64,000 nt of DNA, taken from contig NZ_CP045643.1 of assembly GCF_009498275.1 (NCBI RefSeq), positions 8,308,001 to 8,372,000 of the forward strand. Direction: 5' to 3'. The translations under genes were made by a program, and so were the position numbers. Below are positions 17,913 to 25,499 of the stretch, piece after piece. Source of the DNA: Streptomyces fagopyri (GTDB taxonomy: Bacteria; Actinomycetota; Actinomycetes; Streptomycetales; Streptomycetaceae). Below the pieces are notes generated by a model. That model had not been told where the DNA came from and ran no database searches. It worked only from the letters and a program-made list of their open reading frames with translations. Every line of letters starts with the position of its first letter. Positions within the stretch are counted from its first letter, which is position 1.

Positions 17913-18573
17913 GGAATCTCCAGGGAGGACGGGGCGGCCACGGGACCGGTCGCACGCGTGGACACCGTCGTGCGGTGTCGCGGCGCGCGGATCCGGGATT
18001 CACGCGTGCGCGGTGGACCGTGGACGTCCACGGCCCTGGCGCCGACTTCGTGCGGCCGGCGACGCGGGCCGACGTGGCCGGCCCGTGCCCACCCATGGCA
18101 GGCGCTCTCCGAGCAGTCGGACAGCGCATGGCAGACCGTAGGGCGGTCTTCCCGGACCGTGACGCCCCGGGTGCCCGGTGCGGCGCGAGGCCACCAGAAA
18201 AGTCTCGCCGCGCACAGCCCCGGGCGCATCTCGGAAGCACGGCACACGCTGGTCGACCGTGCCTCCCGGATTCCCGCGGAAGGGCTCGGAAAGACCATCG
18301 GCTCCGGATCGATAAAGACGCTTTCGTGAATTTCTCCGCAGGTGCGCGCTCACTCGTTTGCACCACACCCGAAGCGCGTGACCAGCGTTAATGGAATATG
18401 ACCAAAGCAAGTCCTTTTGAACCGTCGCTCTCCGGAGCGGCGGCGCAGAGCCCTTCCGCGTTCCGAGCTGTGATGTCCGGGCGATACACCCACATGCCTG
18501 CTGCCGCGTACTCGTCGCCCGATGGGGACGTTCCGGCTGTCATCCGGCCCTGACCCGACGGGGCGGAATTCCT
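17913..18573. other. intergenic, divergent control region
   Basis: 660 bases between the divergent ene-reductase and DUF2637 genes. The last 200 bases are less GC-rich, and AATATGAC near 18395 could be part of a promoter for the rightward gene. No gene or repeat seen. Confidence 0.4.
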
Positions 18574-19389
18574 GTGAATGACGACTACCCGGATCTCTCC
18601 TTCGCTCGACATGAACAACCTCCCGTATACCCGGGCGCGACGGGCACCGGCCGGCACAGCGGTCCCCCCGACGCCTTGTACGAACAGGGCTGGGACCCCG
18701 TCGAGGAGCTCACCTACCTCCTGCAGGACGCCGCCGCGGAGCAGGAGGCCACCGTGCCGCCACCCCGCAGTGAGCCGTCGTACGACGAAGAATTCATCAG
18801 CGAGCCGATGGACAACCTCGTGCAGATCACCGCCGAGTTGCCGCCCATCAGACGCTCCTCGACCGGACATCGGAAAGTGAGAGTCCGTAAACCCCGCTTC
18901 ACCTGGCTGCAGACCGTCAGCTTCGTGATCGCCGCCGTCGCCGCGGTCATCGTGTCGATGGTGAGTGTCTTCGGCGGCATGGTGGCCTACGCGCCTCTGC
19001 GGCACATCGCGTCCAGCACGCAGAGCGGCTCGGGACCCTGGTGGCCTTTACTCGTCTACGGCCCCTGGATGGTGGCCTCGCTCTCCGTCCTGCGAGCGGC
19101 CCTGCACCAGCGCCGTGCCGTGCACTCCTGGTACGTCGTTCTGCTGTTCTCCTTCGTCGCCGTGATGTTCTGTGTGGCCGACGCCCACAAGAGCATCACC
19201 GGTGTGGCGGCGGCGGTCGTACCGGCCCTCGCGTCCCTCACCTGCTTCCAGCAGTTGGTCCGGCAGATCACCCTGACGCGGCCACCTCGCCAGCGCACAT
19301 CCCGGCATCGGCAGCGCCCCGCACCCGCGCCTTCGGGACGGGTCGAAGGCAAGAGCGGTGCGGGCACTCGGAAACCGCCCCGCGCCTGA
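18574..19389 (+). CDS. DUF2637 membrane protein with a TTA codon
   Basis: A 271-residue protein with an acidic, proline-rich N-terminal 110 residues, then four membrane helices beginning WLQTVSFVIAAVAAVIVSMV, and a basic C-terminal tail. This is the layout of DUF2637 proteins, a streptomycete family related to plasmid spread proteins (SpdB-like). Translation starts at GTG 18574 after GGGGCGGA. Codon 159 (19048-19050) is TTA, so translation should need the developmental tRNA encoded by bldA. Function is unknown. Confidence 0.7.
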   Translation: MNDDYPDLSFARHEQPPVYPGATGTGRHSGPPDALYEQGWDPVEELTYLLQDAAAEQEATVPPPRSEPSYDEEFISEPMDNLVQITAELPPIRRSSTGHRKVRVRKPRFTWLQTVSFVIAAVAAVIVSMVSVFGGMVAYAPLRHIASSTQSGSGPWWPLLVYGPWMVASLSVLRAALHQRRAVHSWYVVLLFSFVAVMFCVADAHKSITGVAAAVVPALASLTCFQQLVRQITLTRPPRQRTSRHRQRPAPAPSGRVEGKSGAGTRKPPRA

Positions 19390-19421
19390 AAGTTCTCGGC
19401 CGCCCTTCGTCCAGCTCCTCG

Positions 19422-19458
19422 ATACGGCTCCCCTCTGCCGAGCAGGGGGGAGCCGTAT
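19422..19458 (+). terminator. strong hairpin terminator after DUF2637 gene
   Basis: A 17-bp stem with one G-T wobble (arm start ATACGGCTCCCC) and a 3-base CGA loop, 32 bases after the stop codon. Confidence 0.75.
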
Positions 19459-19700
19459 CAGGTGGTGGTCAGCCCTGGCGACGCGAGCGCGGGACGTCCA
19501 CGGCGACGGTGGCCCTGTCGGGACGCAGCCGATGCGCAGGCGGTACACGGTCGGCGCGCGACCGCCGGGGCCGGGCGGAGCGCACGGGTCGACGCCTTTG
19601 CCCCGGCGCGATGAGTTCCGGCCCGCTCGCCGGTCTCCTCCGGTGAGCGTCGCGGGACGTCGAACGACGCTCACCGGCACGAGACACCTCGGAGGACACC

Positions 19701-20516
19701 ATGACGACCACCCCCGGCCACACGAGTGGCAACCTCACCGGCAAGCCGCCCGTCGTCGACCTGGCCGCGTGGCAGGCGGCGCGCGATGAGCTGCTGGTGC
19801 GCGAGAAGGCCCACACCCGCGAGGGCGACGCCCTCGCCGCGGCCCGTCGCCGGCTGCCGATGGTCGAACTCGACGGGACGGTCGAAGTGGTCGGAGCCGA
19901 CGGCCCGGTCCCGTTCCTGGACCTGTTCCAGGGCCGCGACGAGCTCGTGGTCTACCAGCACATGTGGTACGACGGCGCGCCGCATCAGGGGCAGTGCGAG
20001 GGCTGCACCACCACGGCCTGGCATCTGAAGGACGCCGTCTACCTCAACGCCCGCGGCGTCTCGCTGGCCATCCTGACCCCGGGACGCTGGGACGAGGTGG
20101 CCTCCTACGTCGAGTTCATGGGCTACACCCAGCCCTGGTACTCGGTGAGGGGCGTGGACGCCCCGGTCGGCGGGGACATGGGGCACATCGCCTGTTTCCT
20201 GCGCGACGGCGACCGCGTGTTCCTCACCTACTCCACGACGGGCCGCGGCAACGAGCCGGTCAACGGGTCCCTGAGCCTCCTCGACATGACGTCCTACGGT
20301 CGCGGCGAGGCATGGGAGGACAACCCCGAGGGGCGCTCCGTGATCGGTGACGTCCGCCAGGGGCACCCGTCCCAGGGCCGTCAGGCCTGCTGGTACTGGC
20401 GCTCGGACGCCGACGGCGTCGCCGACTGGGGCCCGACCAGCCGGCCCGTGCCGCAGTGGACCCGTCCCGGCGCGACCCCCGTGGAGACCCTCGGCCGGCA
20501 CGGCCACCACCACTGA
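19701..20516 (+). CDS. DUF899 (thioredoxin-like) protein
   Basis: A 271-residue DUF899 protein. Landmarks: VVDLAAWQAARDELLVREKA, ARRRLPMVELD, LVVYQHMWY, QCEGCTTTAWHL (the CxxC position of the thioredoxin-like fold), GRWDEVASYVEFMGY and the acidic-aromatic PWYSVRG. Such proteins are soluble; a redox role is assumed from fold only. ATG 19701 follows GGAGGACACC. The His-rich C-terminus (GRHGHHH) is unusual and could bind metal. Confidence 0.85.
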   Translation: MTTTPGHTSGNLTGKPPVVDLAAWQAARDELLVREKAHTREGDALAAARRRLPMVELDGTVEVVGADGPVPFLDLFQGRDELVVYQHMWYDGAPHQGQCEGCTTTAWHLKDAVYLNARGVSLAILTPGRWDEVASYVEFMGYTQPWYSVRGVDAPVGGDMGHIACFLRDGDRVFLTYSTTGRGNEPVNGSLSLLDMTSYGRGEAWEDNPEGRSVIGDVRQGHPSQGRQACWYWRSDADGVADWGPTSRPVPQWTRPGATPVETLGRHGHHH

Positions 20517-20642
20517 CGCGCCTTCTCCGACGGCGTCGGCGGAGGTCTCGTGGGCCGGGCGGAACCCCCGGGCGTCGGGCGAGGTGAACGGCCTTCGTGC
20601 GCACGGGCGTTGGGCGGCACGCCCGGAAGGCGAACAACTCGC

Positions 20643-21755
20643 TCAGTTGCGCAGCGACGACAACGCGGCGGCCACTCGCCCGGACGCCTCCGGCGGCGTC
20701 GACGCGTGGGGGGAGAGCCGGAGCGAGTCGGCGCGCACCGTCGGAGTGACACCTTCGGCGTGCAACGACTTCGCGACGAGGGAGGGTGCGTGGTCCGGCA
20801 TCGTGAACGAGAGGATGCCCGCGCGCCGCGCCGGGTCGGCGGGGGAGAGGACGCGGCCGCCGTGCTCCTCGACGACCTCGGTGAGTTCGTCGATCCGCAT
20901 GGCGATCGCGGCCTCGATCGCCGCGACGGTGTGCCGCTCTACGAGGTCCAGCGCGGCCGCGAGCGCGGCGGCCGTCACCGGGCTGAGATTGGTGATCGAC
21001 CACCGCTGCGCGTCCGGGGCGGGCGGGTGCTCCGTGCCGTCGAAGAGGCCGACGTCCTCGACCCCCGTCCAGCCGGTGAGGACCGGTTCCAGGGATTCCA
21101 GCGCGCGATCGGACAGCGCGGCGAAACCGGTGGCCCATCCGGCGCGCAGCCATTTCTGGCCGCCGGCGACCACCACGTCGGCCGCGTCCCAGTCCATCGT
21201 GGCCACGCCGAACCCCTGGATGGCGTCCACGATCAGCAGCCGGTCCGGTCCGATCGCCTCCCGCAGCGCCGCCAGGTCGGCACGGAAGCCGGTGCGGAAG
21301 TCCACGGCGCTGACGGACACGGCGACGACGTCGTCGGTCAGCGCGGCGCGGACGAGGTCGGGGGTGACCCCGTCACCGGGCGCCGGCGTGAGCCAGCGCG
21401 GCACGGCCCGGCCCAGGCCGGCGGTGCGGCGCCACGGGTAGTGGTTGGCGGGGAAGTCGGTGCGCGGCGCGAGGACCACGCCCTCGGGGATGCCGAGAGC
21501 GGCGTGGAACAGGCCGGTGGACGCGTTCGGGAGCAGCACGGTGTGCTGGGTGTCGGTGCCCGCGAGGCGGCCGGCGGTCTCCCGTGCGACTCCTTCGGCG
21601 CGCATCAGGTCGTCCACGGTGGTGTGTCCGGCGCGGGCGGACTCCTCCATGGCGCGACCGGTGGCGGCCACGGCGTCCCGCGACGGCGGACCGAACCGTG
21701 CGAAGTCGAGATACCCGGCGGGCGTGTCGAAATGGTCTGCGTACGACGTGAGCAC
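20643..21755 (-). CDS. class V aminotransferase / cysteine desulfurase-like PLP enzyme
   Basis: A 370-residue fold-type I PLP enzyme. The Schiff-base Lys is in VVVAGGQKWLRAG, the PLP-contacting Asp in LLIVDAIQGFG, and the phosphate loop in LLPNASTG. The absence of a reactive-Cys loop near the C-terminus argues against a cysteine desulfurase; an isopenicillin N epimerase-like or kynureninase-like enzyme is possible. Translation starts at GTG 21755 after GGAAGGA. A 9-bp tandem repeat lies 25 bases upstream of the start. Confidence 0.82.
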   Translation of the reverse strand: MLTSYADHFDTPAGYLDFARFGPPSRDAVAATGRAMEESARAGHTTVDDLMRAEGVARETAGRLAGTDTQHTVLLPNASTGLFHAALGIPEGVVLAPRTDFPANHYPWRRTAGLGRAVPRWLTPAPGDGVTPDLVRAALTDDVVAVSVSAVDFRTGFRADLAALREAIGPDRLLIVDAIQGFGVATMDWDAADVVVAGGQKWLRAGWATGFAALSDRALESLEPVLTGWTGVEDVGLFDGTEHPPAPDAQRWSITNLSPVTAAALAAALDLVERHTVAAIEAAIAMRIDELTEVVEEHGGRVLSPADPARRAGILSFTMPDHAPSLVAKSLHAEGVTPTVRADSLRLSPHASTPPEASGRVAAALSSLRN

Positions 21756-21780
21756 GGGGCTCGTCCTTCCGGGAGATTCT

Positions 21781-21829
21781 GGTGCGGGTGGTGCGGGTGG
21801 TGCGGGTGGTGCGGGTGGTGCGGGTGGTG
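21781..21829. repeat. 9-bp tandem repeat GGTGCGGGT, five copies
   Basis: Five perfect copies at 21781-21825 plus a partial copy. It is located in the leader or promoter of the class V aminotransferase gene, so copy-number change could alter spacing there. Confidence 0.9.
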
Positions 21830-22238
21830 ACAGTGGTGCTGTGCGGGCGCGCGCCCGGGTGAGGCGTGCCGAGTGGTGCGCCGGGTGAAGAACGCCGTGT
21901 GCGGGACGGGCCTGTGTCCGGCCGGCCTCCGCCGCGTGAGCGTCCCCACCTGCCCGAACGGTACGTGTCGCGCGCCGTGCGGGCCTGCCCGGGGTGTCGG
22001 TCCCCGCGCTCGGTGAGCGCCGCCGTCTCTTGCCCCCGGCCTCGCGCCGGCCCTCGCTCCGCCCTCGGGCTCACGGTCCGTCCGGGCGGACCGGTGTCCC
22101 AAACCGCGCGGTGGGCCCGATCCGTCGCGCCTGCGACGCGGCGGGCGACCACGCTGTGCCGTGGGCAGGGACGGCCGGACGGGCGGGCATCCCATGGTGG
22201 GGCGCCCGCCCGTCCGTCGGTGCCGGTACGGCCGGGAG
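21830..22238. other. intergenic, no gene seen
   Basis: About 400 bases between the repeat and the MFS gene. It contains the MFS terminator hairpin and otherwise GC-rich sequence without coding pattern. Confidence 0.4.
22176..22216 (-). terminator. terminator of the MFS transporter gene
   Basis: A perfect 13-bp stem CGGACGGGCGGGC / GCCCGCCCGTCCG with a 15-base loop, 23 bases past the stop codon on the minus strand. Confidence 0.7.
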
Positions 22239-23951
22239 TCAGTGCGCGGCGGATTCCTCGGGACGCGCGTGGCGCGGCAGGAGGAACGCGAGCAGGAAGG
22301 TCAGGGCGAGCATGCCGTCGACGATCCAGAGCACCGTCTTCATCACGGAGCCGAAACCGCTCTGGAAGGCCGACCGCGCGGTCGCGTCCAGTACGGCGGG
22401 TATCCGGGCGCCGGCCTGGGGTGAGGTCAGGGCTGTGCGGGTGTCCTTCTCCAGGCGTGCGCAGGAGTCCGGGGTCGCGGCCGGGTCCTTGGCGACGGCG
22501 CGGTCCGAGGCGCAGGCGCGCAGGTCCGCCACGACGCGCTCCTGAGCCGCGGGCGCGACGTGCGCGGCGGCCAACTGCCCCCGCAGGTCGTGCGAACGGT
22601 GGTCGACCGCGGTGGCGATCCCGCCGCCCAGCAGACCGAAGAACACGGTGCCGAGGATGGCCACGCCGAAGGCGCCGCCGAGCTGCTGCACCGCGGTCAT
22701 CGTGCCGGACGCCGAACCCGTCTCGTGCTGCTCGACGCTGGCGAGCACGATGTCGAAGAACGGGGCCATGAGCAGGCCCATCCCGATGCCGGTGACGAGC
22801 AGCGACGGCAGAAGCTGCCAGGGGCCGACGCCGGACCCCACCTGGTCGAGGGTCAGCCACACGCCGAAGACACCGACGGCCATGACCAGCGCACCGGCCT
22901 GGAGCACGGTCCGGCCGAACCGGACGACGCCCTGGGCGACACCGAAGCCGACGATCATGCCGCCCGACCAGGGCACCATCACCAGTCCCGCCTTGAGAGG
23001 CGAATAGCCGAGGCCGATCTGGGTGTAGAGATTGAAGACCAGCATGAACCCCTGCATGGTCGAGAAGAAGACCAGGCCGAGGACCATGCCGCCGCTGAAC
23101 CCACGCTTGCGGAAGAGGCTGGGGACGACCAACGGGTCCCGGCCGGCCCTGCTGCGGCGCGACTCGTACGTGCCGAAGGCGATGAACACGATCACCGAGG
23201 CGGCCATCATCAGGAACGTCCATACGGGCCAGTCGTACTCACGGCCCTGGACCAGCGGGAAGATGATGAGCAGCGCGGCCAGGGAGACCAGGAGCATGCC
23301 GGGGACGTCCAGGCGCGGCTTGGTGCCGGACCGGCCCCTCGGCAGGTAGCGCAGGGCGCCGAGGATGGCCGCGGCACCCAGCGGCAGGTTGACCAGGAAG
23401 ATCATCCGCCAGCCGGTGCCGAAGTAGTCGGCGTCCACGAGCCAGCCCGCCAGGATCGGCCCGCACACCGCGGACAGTCCCATGACCGGACCGAAGAGGC
23501 CGAAGGCCTTCTGCGACTCCTTCGGTGGGAACATCTCCTTGATCATGCCGAGGCCCTGCGGCAGCATCACCGCGCCGAACAGGCCCTGGACTACGCGTGC
23601 GGCTATCAGCATCTCGGGCGACACGGACACCGCGCACAGCAACGAGCCCAGGGTGAAGCCGGCGGCCCCCACCAGGAACATCCGGCGCCGCCCGTGAATG
23701 TCCCCGAGCCGTCCTCCGGTGACGAGCCCGACGGCCATCGAGAGGGTGTACGCGGCGGCGAGCCACTGCAGCGTGGAGGCGCCGCCGCCGAGGTCGGCCC
23801 GCATGGAGGGGCCCGCGATGTTCGTGACGACGGCGTCGAGGAGGTCCATCACCTCGGCCGCGAGGATCACGAAGAGGGCGGCCCAGCGCCACCGGTAGGG
23901 CGCTGGCGAGTCGATGGGCGTCTCGGCGGACGCGACACCGGTGGTGGACAT
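22239..23951 (-). CDS. DHA2-type (14-TM) MFS drug exporter
   Basis: A 570-residue major-facilitator protein of the EmrB/QacA type, predicted 14 membrane helices. Helix 1 holds the DHA2 pattern VMDLLDAVVTNIAGPSM, the loop 2-3 motif is GGRLGDIHGRRR and motif C is MGLSAVCGPILAGWLVD. It should export a cationic or amphipathic compound using the proton gradient. A 90-residue extracytoplasmic loop with two Cys residues precedes the last helix. It is divergent from a TetR gene, with repeated operator-like sites between them. Confidence 0.9.
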   Translation of the reverse strand: MSTTGVASAETPIDSPAPYRWRWAALFVILAAEVMDLLDAVVTNIAGPSMRADLGGGASTLQWLAAAYTLSMAVGLVTGGRLGDIHGRRRMFLVGAAGFTLGSLLCAVSVSPEMLIAARVVQGLFGAVMLPQGLGMIKEMFPPKESQKAFGLFGPVMGLSAVCGPILAGWLVDADYFGTGWRMIFLVNLPLGAAAILGALRYLPRGRSGTKPRLDVPGMLLVSLAALLIIFPLVQGREYDWPVWTFLMMAASVIVFIAFGTYESRRSRAGRDPLVVPSLFRKRGFSGGMVLGLVFFSTMQGFMLVFNLYTQIGLGYSPLKAGLVMVPWSGGMIVGFGVAQGVVRFGRTVLQAGALVMAVGVFGVWLTLDQVGSGVGPWQLLPSLLVTGIGMGLLMAPFFDIVLASVEQHETGSASGTMTAVQQLGGAFGVAILGTVFFGLLGGGIATAVDHRSHDLRGQLAAAHVAPAAQERVVADLRACASDRAVAKDPAATPDSCARLEKDTRTALTSPQAGARIPAVLDATARSAFQSGFGSVMKTVLWIVDGMLALTFLLAFLLPRHARPEESAAH

Positions 23952-24063
23952 CGGAACTCCTCACGAAGGGGCCGCGCCACGGTGACGCCTCGCGGGCGTG
24001 GTGGCGCGGATGGACGGGACTGCCCGACTCGCCGGTAGGGCGCGGAGAGGCGGACGACCGGGT

Positions 24064-24118
24064 GGAGAACGGTGTTCACCTTAACAGAACAGCGCTCACC
24101 AAGAGAACGGCGTTCATT
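24064..24118. promoter_or_regulatory. three operator-like sites near the MFS start
   Basis: Sites at 24064-24080, 24085-24100 and 24103-24118 share the core GAACRGYGYTC, some extended to GGTGAACGCCGTTCACC-like palindromes. Their centres are about 18-20 bp apart. They lie 110-170 bases upstream of the MFS start and probably bind the divergent TetR protein. Confidence 0.6.
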
Positions 24119-24169
24119 AAGATATAGCGCAACTCTGCGTCCCGGACAAGATATATCGCGTTCGGTCGA

Positions 24170-24206
24170 GGTGAACGCCGCTCACCGAAGGAGAACGCCG
24201 CTCTCT
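24170..24206. promoter_or_regulatory. two operator-like sites near the tetR start
   Basis: GGTGAACGCCGCTCACC at 24170-24186 and GGAGAACGCCGCTCTC at 24190-24205 carry the same core as the three sites to the left, again 20 bp apart. They overlap the likely tetR promoter, suggesting autoregulation. Direct repeats AAGATATAGCGC and AAGATATATCGC lie between the two groups. Confidence 0.6.
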
Positions 24207-24224
24207 CGTGCCTAGACTGACTTC

Positions 24225-25037
24225 ATGAGCGACGCGGCCCCCGGCACCCCCACACCTCCTCCGCCGTCCCCCTGGGAGCGCGAGCGCCCCGCCCGCGCCC
24301 GCGTCGCCGCCGCGCGTACACCGCTGTCGCGCGGACGCATCGTGGAGGCCGCCTTCACGGTGCTGGACCGTCAGGGGCTCGACCGTCTGTCGATGCGCCA
24401 GGTGGCGGCCGAGCTGGGTGTCACGGTCTCCGCGCTCTACGCCCACGTCAGTTCCAAGGACGACCTCCTGGAGCTCATGTACACCCGGCTCTTCGACGGC
24501 TTCGAGCCGCCCGCGCCCGACCCGGAGCGGTGGCAGGAGGAGGTGCGGGAGTACGCCCGCTCCGGACGGCGGCGCCTGCTGTCCCACCGGGACATGGCCA
24601 GGATCTCCATGGCTCATGTGCCTTTCACCGCCGAACTGCTACCGCACGTCGAGGCGTTGCTCGCCGTCTTCCGTACCGCCGGACTGCCCGACCGCATCGC
24701 GGCGGAGGCGGGTGACCTCATCTCCACCTATATCGACGGGTTCGCCGTGGAGGAGGGCATGTGGCGGGACCGGGCCGCCCAGCAGGGCGGCGAGAGCTCC
24801 TCGCCGGCCCGCCCCGACTGGCGTGAGATGGCCGACGAGATGCGGAACTACTTCGCGTCCCTTCCCGCGGCGGACTTCCCCCATCTGCGCGCCCTGGCCG
24901 CGGTGATGGTGACGGACTCCTCGGACGAGCGGTTCGACATCGGCCTGGAGATCATCCTGCGTGGACTGGCGAGCTACCTGCCGGACCCGGCCGCCCGCGC
25001 GGGCGCGGACGTCTCCCGGGCCTCGGACGCCGGCTGA
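24225..25037 (+). CDS. TetR-family repressor (TetR_C type)
   Basis: A 270-residue regulator with a proline-rich N-terminal extension of 35 residues. The helix-turn-helix is LDRLSMRQVAAELGVTVSAL with the following YAHVSSKDDLLELM; the C-terminal half resembles the tetracycline-repressor type ligand domain. It is divergent from the MFS exporter, the classic arrangement for ligand-controlled drug export. Five palindromic sites in between are candidate operators. The inducer is unknown. Confidence 0.88.
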   Translation: MSDAAPGTPTPPPPSPWERERPARARVAAARTPLSRGRIVEAAFTVLDRQGLDRLSMRQVAAELGVTVSALYAHVSSKDDLLELMYTRLFDGFEPPAPDPERWQEEVREYARSGRRRLLSHRDMARISMAHVPFTAELLPHVEALLAVFRTAGLPDRIAAEAGDLISTYIDGFAVEEGMWRDRAAQQGGESSSPARPDWREMADEMRNYFASLPAADFPHLRALAAVMVTDSSDERFDIGLEIILRGLASYLPDPAARAGADVSRASDAG

Positions 25038-25058
25038 TCCACGACACCTCCGGCGTCC

Positions 25059-25085
25059 CCGCGGCGATCCGCTCGGGATCCGCGG
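25059..25085 (+). terminator. imperfect hairpin after tetR
   Basis: CCGCGG(CG)ATCC and GGATCCGCGG pair around a 5-base loop with a 2-base bulge, 22 bases after the stop codon. Confidence 0.4.
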
Positions 25086-25349
25086 GCGGTGGCGGGCGCC
25101 GGTGATGCGTGACGGGCGTCGTGGTGTCTCGCCGGCCTTCTTGCCGGGGCGAGTTGAGGTGAGGTCCGCCTTCGAGCGCCCCCGCGGACCGTCACTCCAG
25201 TGACATCGGCCCACCGGGTGGCCGTCTGGTCGCAGCGGGACCGTGAGGTCGTCGGCGCGGTCCCTCCGGGCGTCGCCGGAGGGTCTCCCGCACGGCTCCG
25301 TAAGAGGGCATGATGGGTCATCAGTACCGGTCAGGCGACGCTATGCTGT

Positions 25350-25382
25350 CGTCAAAAGTGAATAATTTATTGTTCAATTATG
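25350..25382. promoter_or_regulatory. AT-rich island with imperfect palindrome upstream of the FHA-flavoprotein
   Basis: A 33-base patch rich in A and T, strikingly unlike its GC-rich surroundings. GAATAATTTATTGTTC at 25360-25375 is a palindrome with one mismatched pair. It lies about 120 bases before the chosen GTG start and is likely promoter or operator DNA. Confidence 0.45.
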
Positions 25383-25499
25383 TCGAGCACGTGCCGCTCC
25401 GTCCTGCCCGTCACCCACTGTCCGGTCACACCCGGGCAGAGGTGCGTTCCGGTGGCGCCGCGCGGCAGCAGCATGTCGTCAACCCTGGAAGGAAGTGCC

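Noticed and set aside
20550..21830. Open rightward frame across the class V aminotransferase
   Set aside because: Its tail is only the translation of the 9-bp repeat (WCGWCGW), and the rest is complementary to a PLP enzyme with catalytic Lys.
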